Assembly (NCBI GenBank): GCA_028285755.1
Contig: JANQOQ010000010.1
Span: 62,001 to 126,000 of the forward strand
DNA length: 64,000 bases
DNA from: Puniceicoccaceae bacterium
Lineage (GTDB): Bacteria > Verrucomicrobiota > Verrucomicrobiia > Opitutales > JAFGAQ01
Direction of reading: 5' to 3'
Positions within the stretch are counted from its first letter, which is position 1. Every line of letters begins with the position of its first letter. A program made the translations under genes and the position numbers. Positions 34,375-43,507 of the stretch are shown piece by piece. The notes beneath the pieces were generated by a model. That model was not told the origin of the DNA, searched no databases, and was given only the letters and a program-made list of their open reading frames with translations.

Positions 34375-36150
34375 ATGTTATTCCAAAAGCTTCGTATCCT
34401 TTTCGGGTTTGGCATTAGCCTACTTTGGGTTCTACTAAATTTTGCGGAGAATCGTCCAAATGTGGTCATTTTTCTTTCAGATGACCAGGGCTGGGGCGAT
34501 TTTAGCTACACCGGCAATGCCGATATCAGCACACCCAATATCGACTCATTGGCTCAACAGGGTGCTTTCTTTGAGCACTTTTATGTGCAGCCGGTCTGCT
34601 CTCCTACGCGGGCAGAATTCCTGACAGGGCGTTACCACGTGCGTAGCGGTGTATATTCCACTTCTGCGGGGGGTGAACGCCTGAATTTAGACGAAACCAC
34701 GATTGCCGATGTTTTCCGGAGCGCTGGTTATCGCACAGCTGCTTTTGGCAAATGGCACAACGGCAGCCAATATCCTTACCACCCCAACGGTCGTGGCTTC
34801 GAAGAATACTACGGCTTCACCTCAGGCCACTGGGGGAATTATTACGATGCTGAACTGCTCGATCACAACGGTGAGACCGTTCAGGGAGAGGGATTCCTCG
34901 TAGATGAATTCACAGATCGCGCCATGGATTTCATCGAACAGCATAAGGATGAGCCATTCTTTGTATACTTACCTTACCCCACACCGCACTCACCCATGCA
35001 AGTACCGGACCGTTGGTGGAATAAGTTTAAAAACAAGGAGCTAACTCTTCCCGGTAACCCTTCGCAGAAAGAAATCGATCACGCACGTGCTGCCCTTGCC
35101 ATGTGTGAAAATATTGACTGGAATGTCGGGCGCCTGCTCAAGCACCTGAATGATCTCAATCTCAGTGAAAACACCATCATCCTCTATTTTAACGACAACG
35201 GCCCGAATGGCGAACGCTGGAAAGATGGCCTGCGTGGCCGCAAGGGCTCCACGGACGAGGGTGGGGTACGCACTCCGCTCTTTATGCGCTGGCCTGCTAT
35301 GATAAAATCAGGCCAAACCATTTCTCAAATCACGAGTGCAATCGATTTATTGCCAACGCTTGCCGAAATGGCCGGTATTCCAGCCAATACCAATAACGAG
35401 CTGGACGGTGTAAGCCTTAAACCCCTCATTAATGACCCGAAGCCGGAATGGAAAGATCGCTACATCATCAACTACTGGAGCAACCGCCTGAGTGTTCGCA
35501 GTCAGCAATATCGTCTCGATCATATGAACCAGCTCTACGATGTAGAAGTAGACCCTGAACAATCTACCGACATCCGCGAACTGAAGCCTGAAGTGTTTAA
35601 GGAGTTGCTCGCTGTGAAAAAAGAGTGGGCGGAGTCTACGTTAGCGAATACCCATTTAAGCTTTGAAGCCGATGAGCGTCCCAATCCTGTGGGACACCCC
35701 GATTTTGTGAATACGTTGTTGCCCGCCAGGGATGCAGATTATCATGGCAATATTCGTCGCTCCAACCGCTGGCCCAACTGTTCTTTTTTAACAAGCTGGC
35801 TGGTATCCGGTGATTACATCAGTTGGGATATTAATGTTCAAACTGCGGGCAAATACCGGGTCACCGTACATTATACTGCTCCAGAATGGGTCGTAGATAC
35901 CCGCTTAGAGCTCTCATTTAAAAATCACTCAACTTCTGCCCAAATTACAGAATCATTCGATCCACCCTTACGGGGTATGGATGAAGATCGTGTGATTCGC
36001 ACGGAATCCTATGTAAAGCAATTCAAGCCGCTTTATATGGGAGTTATCCGCCTTGAGGCAGGCGCAGGCACATTGGAATTGAGAGCCCCTTTCATTCCCG
36101 GTAACCGGGGTCCGGATATTCGATTGGTAGAATTAAGGAGGCTGGATTAA
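34375..36150 (+). CDS. S1-family sulfatase with C-terminal accessory domain
   Basis: A 591-residue sulfatase, about 120-140 residues longer than the others here. Hydrophobic N-terminus (about 4-23), SDDQGWGD metal site, formylglycine cysteine C75 in CSPTRAEFLTGR, GKWHNG, and NDNGPNG. From about residue 450 an extra region (SGDYISWDINVQTAGKYRVTV, GVIRLEAGAGTLELRA, GPDIRLVELRR) looks like a carbohydrate-binding beta-sandwich. It may tether the enzyme to polymer, or trim substrate choice. It lies 29 bases after the orphan helical protein and may share its operon. Confidence 0.92.
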   Translation: MLFQKLRILFGFGISLLWVLLNFAENRPNVVIFLSDDQGWGDFSYTGNADISTPNIDSLAQQGAFFEHFYVQPVCSPTRAEFLTGRYHVRSGVYSTSAGGERLNLDETTIADVFRSAGYRTAAFGKWHNGSQYPYHPNGRGFEEYYGFTSGHWGNYYDAELLDHNGETVQGEGFLVDEFTDRAMDFIEQHKDEPFFVYLPYPTPHSPMQVPDRWWNKFKNKELTLPGNPSQKEIDHARAALAMCENIDWNVGRLLKHLNDLNLSENTIILYFNDNGPNGERWKDGLRGRKGSTDEGGVRTPLFMRWPAMIKSGQTISQITSAIDLLPTLAEMAGIPANTNNELDGVSLKPLINDPKPEWKDRYIINYWSNRLSVRSQQYRLDHMNQLYDVEVDPEQSTDIRELKPEVFKELLAVKKEWAESTLANTHLSFEADERPNPVGHPDFVNTLLPARDADYHGNIRRSNRWPNCSFLTSWLVSGDYISWDINVQTAGKYRVTVHYTAPEWVVDTRLELSFKNHSTSAQITESFDPPLRGMDEDRVIRTESYVKQFKPLYMGVIRLEAGAGTLELRAPFIPGNRGPDIRLVELRRLD

Positions 36151-36163
36151 GGGCTTAAACCTG

Positions 36164-36189
36164 TTTTGGCATATTTTATCATGTCAAAA
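36164..36189. repeat. Imperfect inverted repeat between sulfatase and AraC gene
   Basis: TTTTGGCAT (36164-36172) pairs with ATGTCAAAA (36181-36189) with one G-T position and an 8-base loop, 13 bases after the sulfatase stop. It may be a weak terminator or an operator for the downstream regulator. No clean T-tract follows, so I cannot decide. Confidence 0.3.
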
Positions 36190-36290
36190 AATGATTTTTA
36201 TAAATAATTAGCAAATTAAACATATTAATTAAAGCACTATTCGTTTTTTGGCCTTGTCATTTTGCGTCAAAGGTATTTTCATTTCTTTGG

Positions 36291-37058
36291 ATGTTACCCC
36301 TGCAATCATCTTTTCTTGAGTCCCTGATGCCCGGTCAGCTCCTGGAAGCACTCTTCGAGGAAATTCCCGGAGCGCAAATGTTTGTTAAGGATTGCGAGAG
36401 TCGCTTCATTTCAGCCACCCAAAGCTTTGCAGAGATGATGGGCGTCGAGTCCGTTGAAGCTTTGATCGGTAAACGCGATCACGACTTTTGTGCAGAGTTT
36501 CTGGCAGACTCCTTTTTGCAGGATGATCAACGGGTTGTCACTACCGGCCAGCCCTTGCTCAATAAAATCGAGCTTGTGCCATCGGGAGATACACTGGATT
36601 GGCTCACCACAACGAAAATCCCCCTCTACGGGGTCGATGGTAAAATTGTGGGATTGGCAGGCATCACACGTATCACCCGTGAATCGGATGCTCTCTACCG
36701 CGAACATCCTGAAATGCGCCGGATCGTAAACTACATACGTGTGCACTTTCGCTCCAAATTATCTGTGGACGACTTTGCCGAGAACGCAGGTATATCCCGC
36801 AGCTCGGTCGAACGCCTTTTCCGTAAAACCTTTGGGCTTTCACCAAAAAAGTATCTCAAGAAAGTCCGCATCCATGCTGCCTGTAAACTCCTGCGCGAGT
36901 CACAGCTCAACTTAGCAACGATTGCCAGTCAGTGCGGATTCAACGATCCAACCGCTCTGAGCCGGGACTTTCGCACACTACTCAAGCTCAGCCCAAGTCA
37001 ATACCGCGAAAAATTCTCAACGAACCCAATCACCCATCATTTTAAACCAGCAGCTTAA
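36291..37058 (+). CDS. AraC-family regulator with N-terminal PAS domain
   Basis: A 255-residue regulator. The PAS fold spans about residues 20-130 (GAQMFVKDCESRFISATQSF, IGKRDHDFC, TLDWLTTTKIPLYGVDGKIVGLAG), followed by an AraC double HTH at about 150-245 (KLSVDDFAENAGISRSSVERLF, ATIASQCGFNDPTALSRDFR). The same layout and several identical phrases occur in the regulator at 47199. It precedes a Gfo/Idh gene by 17 bases and so probably controls that gene, the HEAT protein and the sulfatase. The ligand, possibly a sugar, is unknown. Confidence 0.91.
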   Translation: MLPLQSSFLESLMPGQLLEALFEEIPGAQMFVKDCESRFISATQSFAEMMGVESVEALIGKRDHDFCAEFLADSFLQDDQRVVTTGQPLLNKIELVPSGDTLDWLTTTKIPLYGVDGKIVGLAGITRITRESDALYREHPEMRRIVNYIRVHFRSKLSVDDFAENAGISRSSVERLFRKTFGLSPKKYLKKVRIHAACKLLRESQLNLATIASQCGFNDPTALSRDFRTLLKLSPSQYREKFSTNPITHHFKPAA

Positions 37059-37075
37059 AAACCCAGTTAAGTATT

Positions 37076-38344
37076 ATGAATAGACGTCACTTCGTGAAAG
37101 CTTCCGCAGCAGTCATGGGTGCAGCATTTAGCGCCCCCATGATTGTTAAGCCGGAAACCCTTGGCCTCTCAGGTTCCGTAGCGCCGAATAGTCGCATCGG
37201 TGTAGGCCTCGTCGGCAACGGCCTGATTATGCGCGGCCACCGCAGCTATTATGCCACACGCTCACGCACCCAGGTTATGGCCGTTTGCGATGTTAACAGT
37301 AAGCATCTGCAGGAAGGCCAGGACGATGTAGTAAATCTCCAGGGCGGCACCTGCGATGCCTACGCAGACTATGAAGAAATGATTGCCCGGCCGGATATTG
37401 ATGCCGTGGTAGTCGGCACCCCCGATCATTGGCATGCGGCAATCTCTATCGCAGCCATGCGCGCCGGCAAAGATGTCTATTGTGAAAAACCCATGACGCT
37501 GACCATCGACGAGAGTAAGGCCATGGTCGCAGCCAAAGAGCGCTACGGACGCATCCTGCAGGTGGGTTCCCAGCAGCGCTCCAACTGGCGCTTTCATAAG
37601 GCTGCCGAAATCATTCGCAATGGCTGGATCGGCGAAATCAAAGAAATACGCACCCGACTTGGCACATTCCCACCGCCATTCCTTGCGGCACCCGAGCCCA
37701 TCCCGGAAGAGCTCGATTACGACAAATGGCTGGGACCCACTCCTTATGAAGCCTATTTTAAGGCACGTGCAGAAGGTGACTACAGTGGCGGTTGGCGTCG
37801 ATTCTGGGAATACGGTTCGCGTAAAAACGGGGACTGGGGTGCCCACCACTACGATATTGTTCAATGGGCACTGGGTATGGATGAATCCGGGCCGACTCTC
37901 TTTGTCCCCCAGGGTTACGAAGGGGAGCCCTATCAATACCACCAGTATGAGAACGGCCTCAAAGTGATACGCAATCACAAGGATAGTATCCAGCACATGA
38001 TCCACTTCATCGGTACCGAAGGGGATGTATATGTCGGCCGCAATGAATTCCGCACCAATCCCAGTGAGCTTGCAGTTAAGAGCAAAAGCCCCTCGGACGA
38101 ACGGCTGTACCACTCCAGGGATCACCGGGCGAATTGGCTTGATGGCATCGAGACCCGCAAAGAACCCATCTGCAGTGTCTACATCGGGCACCGTAGCGGC
38201 ACTATCTGTTACCTCGCGGGCATCGCTGAGCGTCTGGAACGCCCCATCACATGGAATCCAAATACCGAGTCCATCTCGGGGGATCGCATCGCCACCCGCA
38301 TGATGGATCGCCCCCGTCGCGCCGGTTACGAATTACCCGCCTAA
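37076..38344 (+). CDS. Tat-exported Gfo/Idh/MocA oxidoreductase
   Basis: A 422-residue sugar oxidoreductase. Twin-arginine-type signal at 2-9 (NRRHFVKA), nucleotide-binding GLVGNGLIMRGH at about 44-55, GTPDHWHAAI, the catalytic-loop VYCEKPMTL, and NGDWGAHHYDIVQW with the conserved His. It follows the PAS-AraC regulator and precedes a HEAT-repeat gene by 35 bases. It is one of five Gfo/Idh/MocA proteins in the window, four with Tat-like signals. The role may be oxidation or reduction of a glycoside carbon in the periplasm. Confidence 0.92.
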   Translation: MNRRHFVKASAAVMGAAFSAPMIVKPETLGLSGSVAPNSRIGVGLVGNGLIMRGHRSYYATRSRTQVMAVCDVNSKHLQEGQDDVVNLQGGTCDAYADYEEMIARPDIDAVVVGTPDHWHAAISIAAMRAGKDVYCEKPMTLTIDESKAMVAAKERYGRILQVGSQQRSNWRFHKAAEIIRNGWIGEIKEIRTRLGTFPPPFLAAPEPIPEELDYDKWLGPTPYEAYFKARAEGDYSGGWRRFWEYGSRKNGDWGAHHYDIVQWALGMDESGPTLFVPQGYEGEPYQYHQYENGLKVIRNHKDSIQHMIHFIGTEGDVYVGRNEFRTNPSELAVKSKSPSDERLYHSRDHRANWLDGIETRKEPICSVYIGHRSGTICYLAGIAERLERPITWNPNTESISGDRIATRMMDRPRRAGYELPA

Positions 38345-38379
38345 CTCCAAAAGCAAAAACTGTTTTGAAAACCGATAAA

Positions 38380-40305
38380 ATGAAATACATATTTGCAATA
38401 CTCACTGCTGCCTGCCTTGGATTCTATACGCAGGCTGCAGATTTGGACGAGCTCGTCGACCAGCTCGCATCTGAAGATTACGACGAACGTTTCGCGGCCT
38501 ATGATCAAATTGAGTCCATGGTCGCGCAGGCGACAAATCCTGATATAGATCGGGAAGATCGTAACGACGTCGAAGCAGACATTCTCGATTACGCGCTCAA
38601 TGATTCCCTGAGCACCGAAGCCCGGGTCTGGTTGCTGCGGCATCTGCAGACAATCGGCTCTGCTAAATCCGTTGAAGGGCTTTCTGAGCTGAGCCAGAAT
38701 ACTGCGGAAGATGCATTGCTTCGTTTAAATGCCATTAAGGCACTTGCCGCCATTCAATCCTCAACAGCCGCCTCAGCATTGCTGGATGGTCTGCTGGTTG
38801 CAGATGAACTGACCCAGCCAGCTTACATCAATGCACTCGCGTATCAGAATGATGCACTCGTAAATTCAGACCTTCTGCAAGCTATTCAAAACGGGGATAT
38901 CATCATGAACGAAAACGTGGTGCTTATGCTTTCGAAGATTGGCGGACGCAAAGCATCAGAACTGCTCTTTTCTCATTGGCTCGAGCTGGCTCCTTCTCAA
39001 CGTTTAAGGGTTGAGCAAGCCATCCTCGACGCAGGTGGATCTTCGGATGTTATGGATGTGCTCATCGACGAGTCGCAGTTTGATTCCACCCGTATCGCAG
39101 CTTTTATTCGCCTCATCGAAATGAATCCCGATAACGCGCGTATGCGATTGCAAACGGTGCTCCAGGATGCAGAAAACCCTTTGCGCTCCCAGGTAATCGC
39201 AATCGCGATTCGTGCAGAACCAAATCTACGGGATTTAATCATCGATCAGATCGACTCGCTGGATGTAGCCGATCAAATACTCGTGCTATCCGCAATCGCC
39301 GAGCAGGGATTACCCGAGTATGAAGATAAGGTGCTGGCTATGCTCGAAACGGAAGATCTCGATTTAAAGCTCGCAGCCATTGATACACTGTCGGCGATCG
39401 GGGGTGAGGCCAGCATCCCGGTTCTGTTGGATTATCTCGGTAGCGATGACGACGATATTCAGGAGGCTGCCACCCAGGCTGTCGGCGTATTGGCGGATCC
39501 CGCACTCGATGCGCAACTCATCGATAACGCGCAGAATGGTGACCCGCAAACACGCTTAAGCGCCATTGAGCTCCTCGGCGTGCGAAATTCTGAGGGCGCA
39601 ATCGATCTGCTCAATGATTACTTAATCAACGCCGAAGACGCTGATATACAAGATGCGACGCTCGGTGCTTTAGAGCGTATCGGAGATGTTGAGTCAGCCA
39701 AGTTAATGCTCATCCGCATGTTTATTGAGGATGAATCAGCCACTCTGCGTGACCTGCAGATCAGCCTGAAACGCCTGACTATGCAGCAAGTGGTTCCCAA
39801 CTTTTTCTGGGAAAACATCTATGAGCCGGCGCTGGATTTCGCGCCTGATTCCGAAAGTCGCATCGCAATCATTCAGATTCTTGATGGGCTCTCCTATCAG
39901 GGAGCAATCGATTATTGTCTGGAACTAATGGAGTCTGAGGAGGGAACCTACGGTTCTGCGATCGATCGCGTTTTCCGCCGCTGGAGATTTACCAATATCG
40001 GTGATTATTGGATTTCACTCACCACCGAAGAAGGCGCCACACAGGAAACTATTGATGATGCATTCAATCAAGTTATCCGCCTGATGGAGTCGGACAATGT
40101 TGCGCGCAATGGTGGGGACAAATTCGTTCTCGGTGCGAAAGCATTTACTGAAATACCCGGGCGCGTCCGTAAATCGCAGATCCTGAATCAATTCAGCAAT
40201 ATTGACCCGAATGATGCCTGGTATTTTACCCGTGAATTTCGCGACTATCAGGATGATCCCGACTTTGGTGAACGTATTACTGAAATGATCGAAGCAACCC
40301 GCTAA
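38380..40305 (+). CDS. Exported HEAT-repeat protein
   Basis: A 641-residue acidic protein with a signal peptide (KYIFAILTAACLGFYTQA) and then a long run of helical repeats spaced about 30-40 residues apart, for example TEARVWLLRHLQTIGSAKSV, LKLAAIDTLSAIGGEASIPVL, IQEAATQAVGVLADPALD and RLSAIELLGVRNSEGAID. These are HEAT/PBS-lyase-like repeats used for protein binding. There is no catalytic motif. The start is the ATG at 38380; the longer frame would overlap the Gfo/Idh gene. It is three bases before the next sulfatase, so it may scaffold periplasmic enzymes of this operon (inference). Confidence 0.88.
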   Translation: MKYIFAILTAACLGFYTQAADLDELVDQLASEDYDERFAAYDQIESMVAQATNPDIDREDRNDVEADILDYALNDSLSTEARVWLLRHLQTIGSAKSVEGLSELSQNTAEDALLRLNAIKALAAIQSSTAASALLDGLLVADELTQPAYINALAYQNDALVNSDLLQAIQNGDIIMNENVVLMLSKIGGRKASELLFSHWLELAPSQRLRVEQAILDAGGSSDVMDVLIDESQFDSTRIAAFIRLIEMNPDNARMRLQTVLQDAENPLRSQVIAIAIRAEPNLRDLIIDQIDSLDVADQILVLSAIAEQGLPEYEDKVLAMLETEDLDLKLAAIDTLSAIGGEASIPVLLDYLGSDDDDIQEAATQAVGVLADPALDAQLIDNAQNGDPQTRLSAIELLGVRNSEGAIDLLNDYLINAEDADIQDATLGALERIGDVESAKLMLIRMFIEDESATLRDLQISLKRLTMQQVVPNFFWENIYEPALDFAPDSESRIAIIQILDGLSYQGAIDYCLELMESEEGTYGSAIDRVFRRWRFTNIGDYWISLTTEEGATQETIDDAFNQVIRLMESDNVARNGGDKFVLGAKAFTEIPGRVRKSQILNQFSNIDPNDAWYFTREFRDYQDDPDFGERITEMIEATR

Positions 40306-40308
40306 ATA

Positions 40309-41712
40309 ATGAAAAAAACTATAATTGCACTCTTCCTGTCTGCGATCTGCTCGCTCCATGCAAAGGATACACCGCCCAATTTTATTGTCATTTTTTGTGA
40401 TGACTTGGGCTATGGGGACCTGTCTTCATTTGGTAACCCTACGATCCACACACCCCACCTTGACCGCATGGCTAGCGAAGGTCAGAAGTGGACCCAGTTT
40501 TACGTGGCAGATCCTGTTTGCACACCGAGTCGTGCGGGTTTGCTCACCGGCCGTTACCCCATTCGCAATGGAATGAGCAGCGATAAGCGTGTAGTCCTTT
40601 TTCCAGACTCTGCGGGCGGGCTTCCGGATGGTGAGGTCACCCTTGCGGAGATGCTTAAGCAAAAGGACTACGCAACCGCCGCTGTGGGCAAATGGCACCT
40701 GGGGCATTTACCTCAGTATTTGCCCACCCGTCAGGGTTTTGACTCTTACTGGGGTATACCCTATTCCAATGATATGGACTGGGACAGCTCCAAGACCCAC
40801 TACCGTCAGGAGGCTCGAAAGGATCCAAACTTCTATCCGGATACCACTCACTACAACGTTCCAATACTCGAGGATGAAACTATCGTTGAGCGCCCGGCTG
40901 ATCAAAATACGATCACCCGGCGATACACTGAAAAAGCAGTTGAGTTCATAGAGCAAAATAAAAGCCAGCCATTCTTCTTGTATCTTGCTCACTCCATGCC
41001 CCACATTCCACTGTTGGTAGATAAGCCGTGGCTGGGTGTTAGCAAACGCGGTCTTTATGGAGACGTTATTGAGGAAATCGACTGGAGTGTCGGGCAAATC
41101 CTCAATGCCATTCGAAGGGAAGGGTTGGAAGATAATACCATCGTCATCTTTTCTTCAGACAATGGTCCTTGGCTTTCCTTTCACACACATGGGGGTTCCT
41201 CGGGTCCTTTGCGTGCAGGAAAAGGTACCACCTTTGAAGGGGGCCAACGTGTCCCCACCATCTTCTGGGGTCCCGGATTATTGCCGGCGGGAGTGGTCTC
41301 GGAAGTGGGCTCTACTCTCGACTTGATGCACACCTTTGCATCCATGGCGGGCGCAGAGATACCCAACGATCGAAAAATGGACAGTTACGACCTCAGCAAA
41401 GTCATGTTTGCAGATGCCAGAAGTCCGCGCGAGACGTTCTTTTACTGGACTCGGGCAAGGATCCATGCTGTGCGCCATGGTCCCTGGAAACTACATGTTC
41501 ATCAGCGTGAGCCCATCAATTACGGCAGGGAGGTTATCCTTGAAAAACCAGAACTCTATCACCTCGAATACGATATTTCGGAGGCTTACGATGTTGCCGA
41601 TCAGCATCCGGAAGTGGTTGAAAAGTTACTGGCATTGATAGATGCACATCAGGCGGATACCGAGGATAGCCTGCCCGATCAGCTCGCAGCCCGTATTCCG
41701 AAGGAAGAGTAG
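40309..41712 (+). CDS. Secreted S1-family sulfatase (arylsulfatase A-like)
   Basis: A 467-residue exported sulfatase. Signal about 1-18 (ICSLHA-KD), FCDDLGYGDLS metal site, formylglycine cysteine C71 in CTPSRAGLLTGRYP (a fully canonical signature), GKWHLGHL and SSDNGPWLSFHTHGGSSGPL, resembling N-acetylgalactosamine-6-sulfatase and arylsulfatase A. It is the last gene of the 36.3-41.7 kb unit and is followed by a strong hairpin terminator at 41737-41770. Substrate not determinable from sequence. Confidence 0.95.
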   Translation: MKKTIIALFLSAICSLHAKDTPPNFIVIFCDDLGYGDLSSFGNPTIHTPHLDRMASEGQKWTQFYVADPVCTPSRAGLLTGRYPIRNGMSSDKRVVLFPDSAGGLPDGEVTLAEMLKQKDYATAAVGKWHLGHLPQYLPTRQGFDSYWGIPYSNDMDWDSSKTHYRQEARKDPNFYPDTTHYNVPILEDETIVERPADQNTITRRYTEKAVEFIEQNKSQPFFLYLAHSMPHIPLLVDKPWLGVSKRGLYGDVIEEIDWSVGQILNAIRREGLEDNTIVIFSSDNGPWLSFHTHGGSSGPLRAGKGTTFEGGQRVPTIFWGPGLLPAGVVSEVGSTLDLMHTFASMAGAEIPNDRKMDSYDLSKVMFADARSPRETFFYWTRARIHAVRHGPWKLHVHQREPINYGREVILEKPELYHLEYDISEAYDVADQHPEVVEKLLALIDAHQADTEDSLPDQLAARIPKEE

Positions 41713-41736
41713 TTAAAGCAATATTTTGAGAAATAG

Positions 41737-41770
41737 AAAAGGGCGGCTGGAGAAATCCAGCCGCCCTTTT
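41737..41770. terminator. Strong bidirectional intrinsic terminator
   Basis: A perfect 14-base stem, AAAAGGGCGGCTGG (41737-41750) with CCAGCCGCCCTTTT (41757-41770) and a six-base loop, lies between two convergent genes. The A-run and T-run make it work on both strands, ending the sulfatase transcript and the MFS transcript. Confidence 0.92.
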
Positions 41771-41801
41771 CTTGTTAAAGGTTTATGGTGATTATAGCAG
41801 A

Positions 41802-43364
41802 TCAGTGGTCTGAGATCGCTACCGGCTTATACCCCCCCTTACTCTTAAAATACAGGAACAACCCTATGTAACCAATGAGCATGATAAAGGGCAGCAGAGC
41901 AATATTTTGCAAAGCGCTTTGATTGGAACTTTGCTGAATGGAACCTACCAACTCCTGCTGGTCAGCAGGAAGCTCGGCAACCAGGTTCTGGTCAATAGCG
42001 TTATAATTACCGAGTACGAATGATTTCTCCGTAGTAACCACTTCACTTATTGCAGGAGCCTCAGCCTCAAGCGCCTTCTGTGCCTTGGTTTCCTGAACAT
42101 TTCCGATATACGGTGCCCCCAGGATACCTACAGCCAACATACCGATACCCGCAATGGCATTCAGCGTCAATGCACCTCCCTTGGGAGATTGCTCAGCAAC
42201 CAGTCCCAGCATCGTGGGCCAGAAATAACTCTTACCAACTCCATAGATGGTCGCTGCCACAAAGATGAAGACCAGCCCTGCGGCAAAACTGAGCAGATAG
42301 AGCCCCACAATGGCCAGCACAGAACAGGCCGCAAGGAGTCCAACAGGTCCCAGTAATTTTACGATAGGCCCTACATTAAAGCGCAGGATCATCATGATCA
42401 ATGAAGTGTAGACCAGAATCCAGGCAGGATTTGCTCCTGCAGCAGCCATAGGCTCAGCCATCAGTCCGGTAATCCAACCGTCCGTACCCAACTCAGTGGC
42501 TGCCAAAGGCATCATGAGCAATACGAGGATAATCAATATCGGACTTCCTAGAGATCTACAATAAAGACCATAACCGACTGCAGTTGCTAATGAAATAACG
42601 AGCAACACTACCCATCCAAGCCCAAATCCGAGCGCATTATTCAGTTCGGAAAAGATCAACCACGAAGCGATGAATGCGCCAATGGCACCAAATTCTGCAA
42701 GCATTTCCTTGTAACTAGTACCGGCTGCCACACGTTCATTCACAGGGAATTCAACACCGATCAGCATAATCAGGTAAACAATCGCCGGAATAAACAGTAG
42801 ACCGACCACGATCAACCAGTTTTGCTCCACGACTCCACTCAGAAGAATCGTGATTACCCCACCCAGTACGAGCCCTCCAGGCCACCCGGCATGGAGAATA
42901 TTCAGCCACTTACTCTTTTCTTTGCTGTAAAGAGTCGCAACCACCGGATTAATGAAGGCCTCCACAGTTCCGTTACCCAGGCCTAGAATAACTGAGCCGA
43001 TAAATAGGTAGTTATAAGCAGTATCCTGCGCGGCTCTCAATGCCTCGCCTTCCAGTCCTGCGGCATTCACCGTCATATAAGCGATAGTTGCAAATATGGC
43101 ATAAAGCAGGTAACAGACGAAACTGAAATACATCGAAAACTTATAGCCGATGCGGTCAATAAAGAGGCTGAATAGGATAATACTGATGGCAAATGGCCAG
43201 AGGCCGGCTCCGAAGAGTTCGCCCGCTTTGGTTGCATCAATGCCAAACTCATTTTGCCACGTGCCATCGATCAGAATAGCCCGGGTTATGAATGCCATCG
43301 ATGTGGTTACCAGGGCGATAAAACAGCCCCAGAATATTTTTTGGGATCCACTATCTTTTGTCAT
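41802..43364 (-). CDS. MFS transporter with extended late periplasmic loop
   Basis: A 520-residue major facilitator protein with about twelve helices (AFITRAILIDGTWQNEFGI, FSLFIDRIGYKFSMYFSF, GWPGGLVLGGVITIL, VGKSYFWPTMLGLVAEQSPKGGA). Before the final helix there is an unusual acidic loop of about 80 residues (from NVQETKAQKALEAEAP to SALQNIAL). It is the likely sugar importer of the Gfo/Idh-TIM-DUF1080 unit, because it lies just downstream on the same strand, although a terminator-like hairpin at 43456-43499 separates them. Substrate unknown. Confidence 0.9.
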   Translation of the reverse strand: MTKDSGSQKIFWGCFIALVTTSMAFITRAILIDGTWQNEFGIDATKAGELFGAGLWPFAISIILFSLFIDRIGYKFSMYFSFVCYLLYAIFATIAYMTVNAAGLEGEALRAAQDTAYNYLFIGSVILGLGNGTVEAFINPVVATLYSKEKSKWLNILHAGWPGGLVLGGVITILLSGVVEQNWLIVVGLLFIPAIVYLIMLIGVEFPVNERVAAGTSYKEMLAEFGAIGAFIASWLIFSELNNALGFGLGWVVLLVISLATAVGYGLYCRSLGSPILIILVLLMMPLAATELGTDGWITGLMAEPMAAAGANPAWILVYTSLIMMILRFNVGPIVKLLGPVGLLAACSVLAIVGLYLLSFAAGLVFIFVAATIYGVGKSYFWPTMLGLVAEQSPKGGALTLNAIAGIGMLAVGILGAPYIGNVQETKAQKALEAEAPAISEVVTTEKSFVLGNYNAIDQNLVAELPADQQELVGSIQQSSNQSALQNIALLPFIMLIGYIGLFLYFKSKGGYKPVAISDH

Positions 43365-43455
43365 AATTTATTAGAATAGGGTATTGTTAATTAGGAATTA
43401 GAGATTCTAGCTATGCTTGCTGAATTTTAAACTCAATTACGAGCTTTTTATACTA

Positions 43456-43499
43456 AAAGGCCTTGAATGCTAAAGGGTTACCTAGCGTTCAAGGCCTTT
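43456..43499 (-). terminator. Intrinsic terminator after the Gfo/Idh operon
   Basis: A 17-base stem (43456-43472 with 43483-43499, one G-U pair) around a ten-base loop lies eight bases after the stop of the 43508-44809 gene. On the minus strand it is followed by TTTTAGTAT. It separates the oxidoreductase operon from the MFS gene. Confidence 0.8.
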
Positions 43500-43507
43500 G
43501 ATGAAAA

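Noticed and set aside
37262-38191. Minus-strand open frame of 309 codons
   Set aside because: Antisense to the Tat Gfo/Idh gene at 37076-38344, whose motifs are clear.
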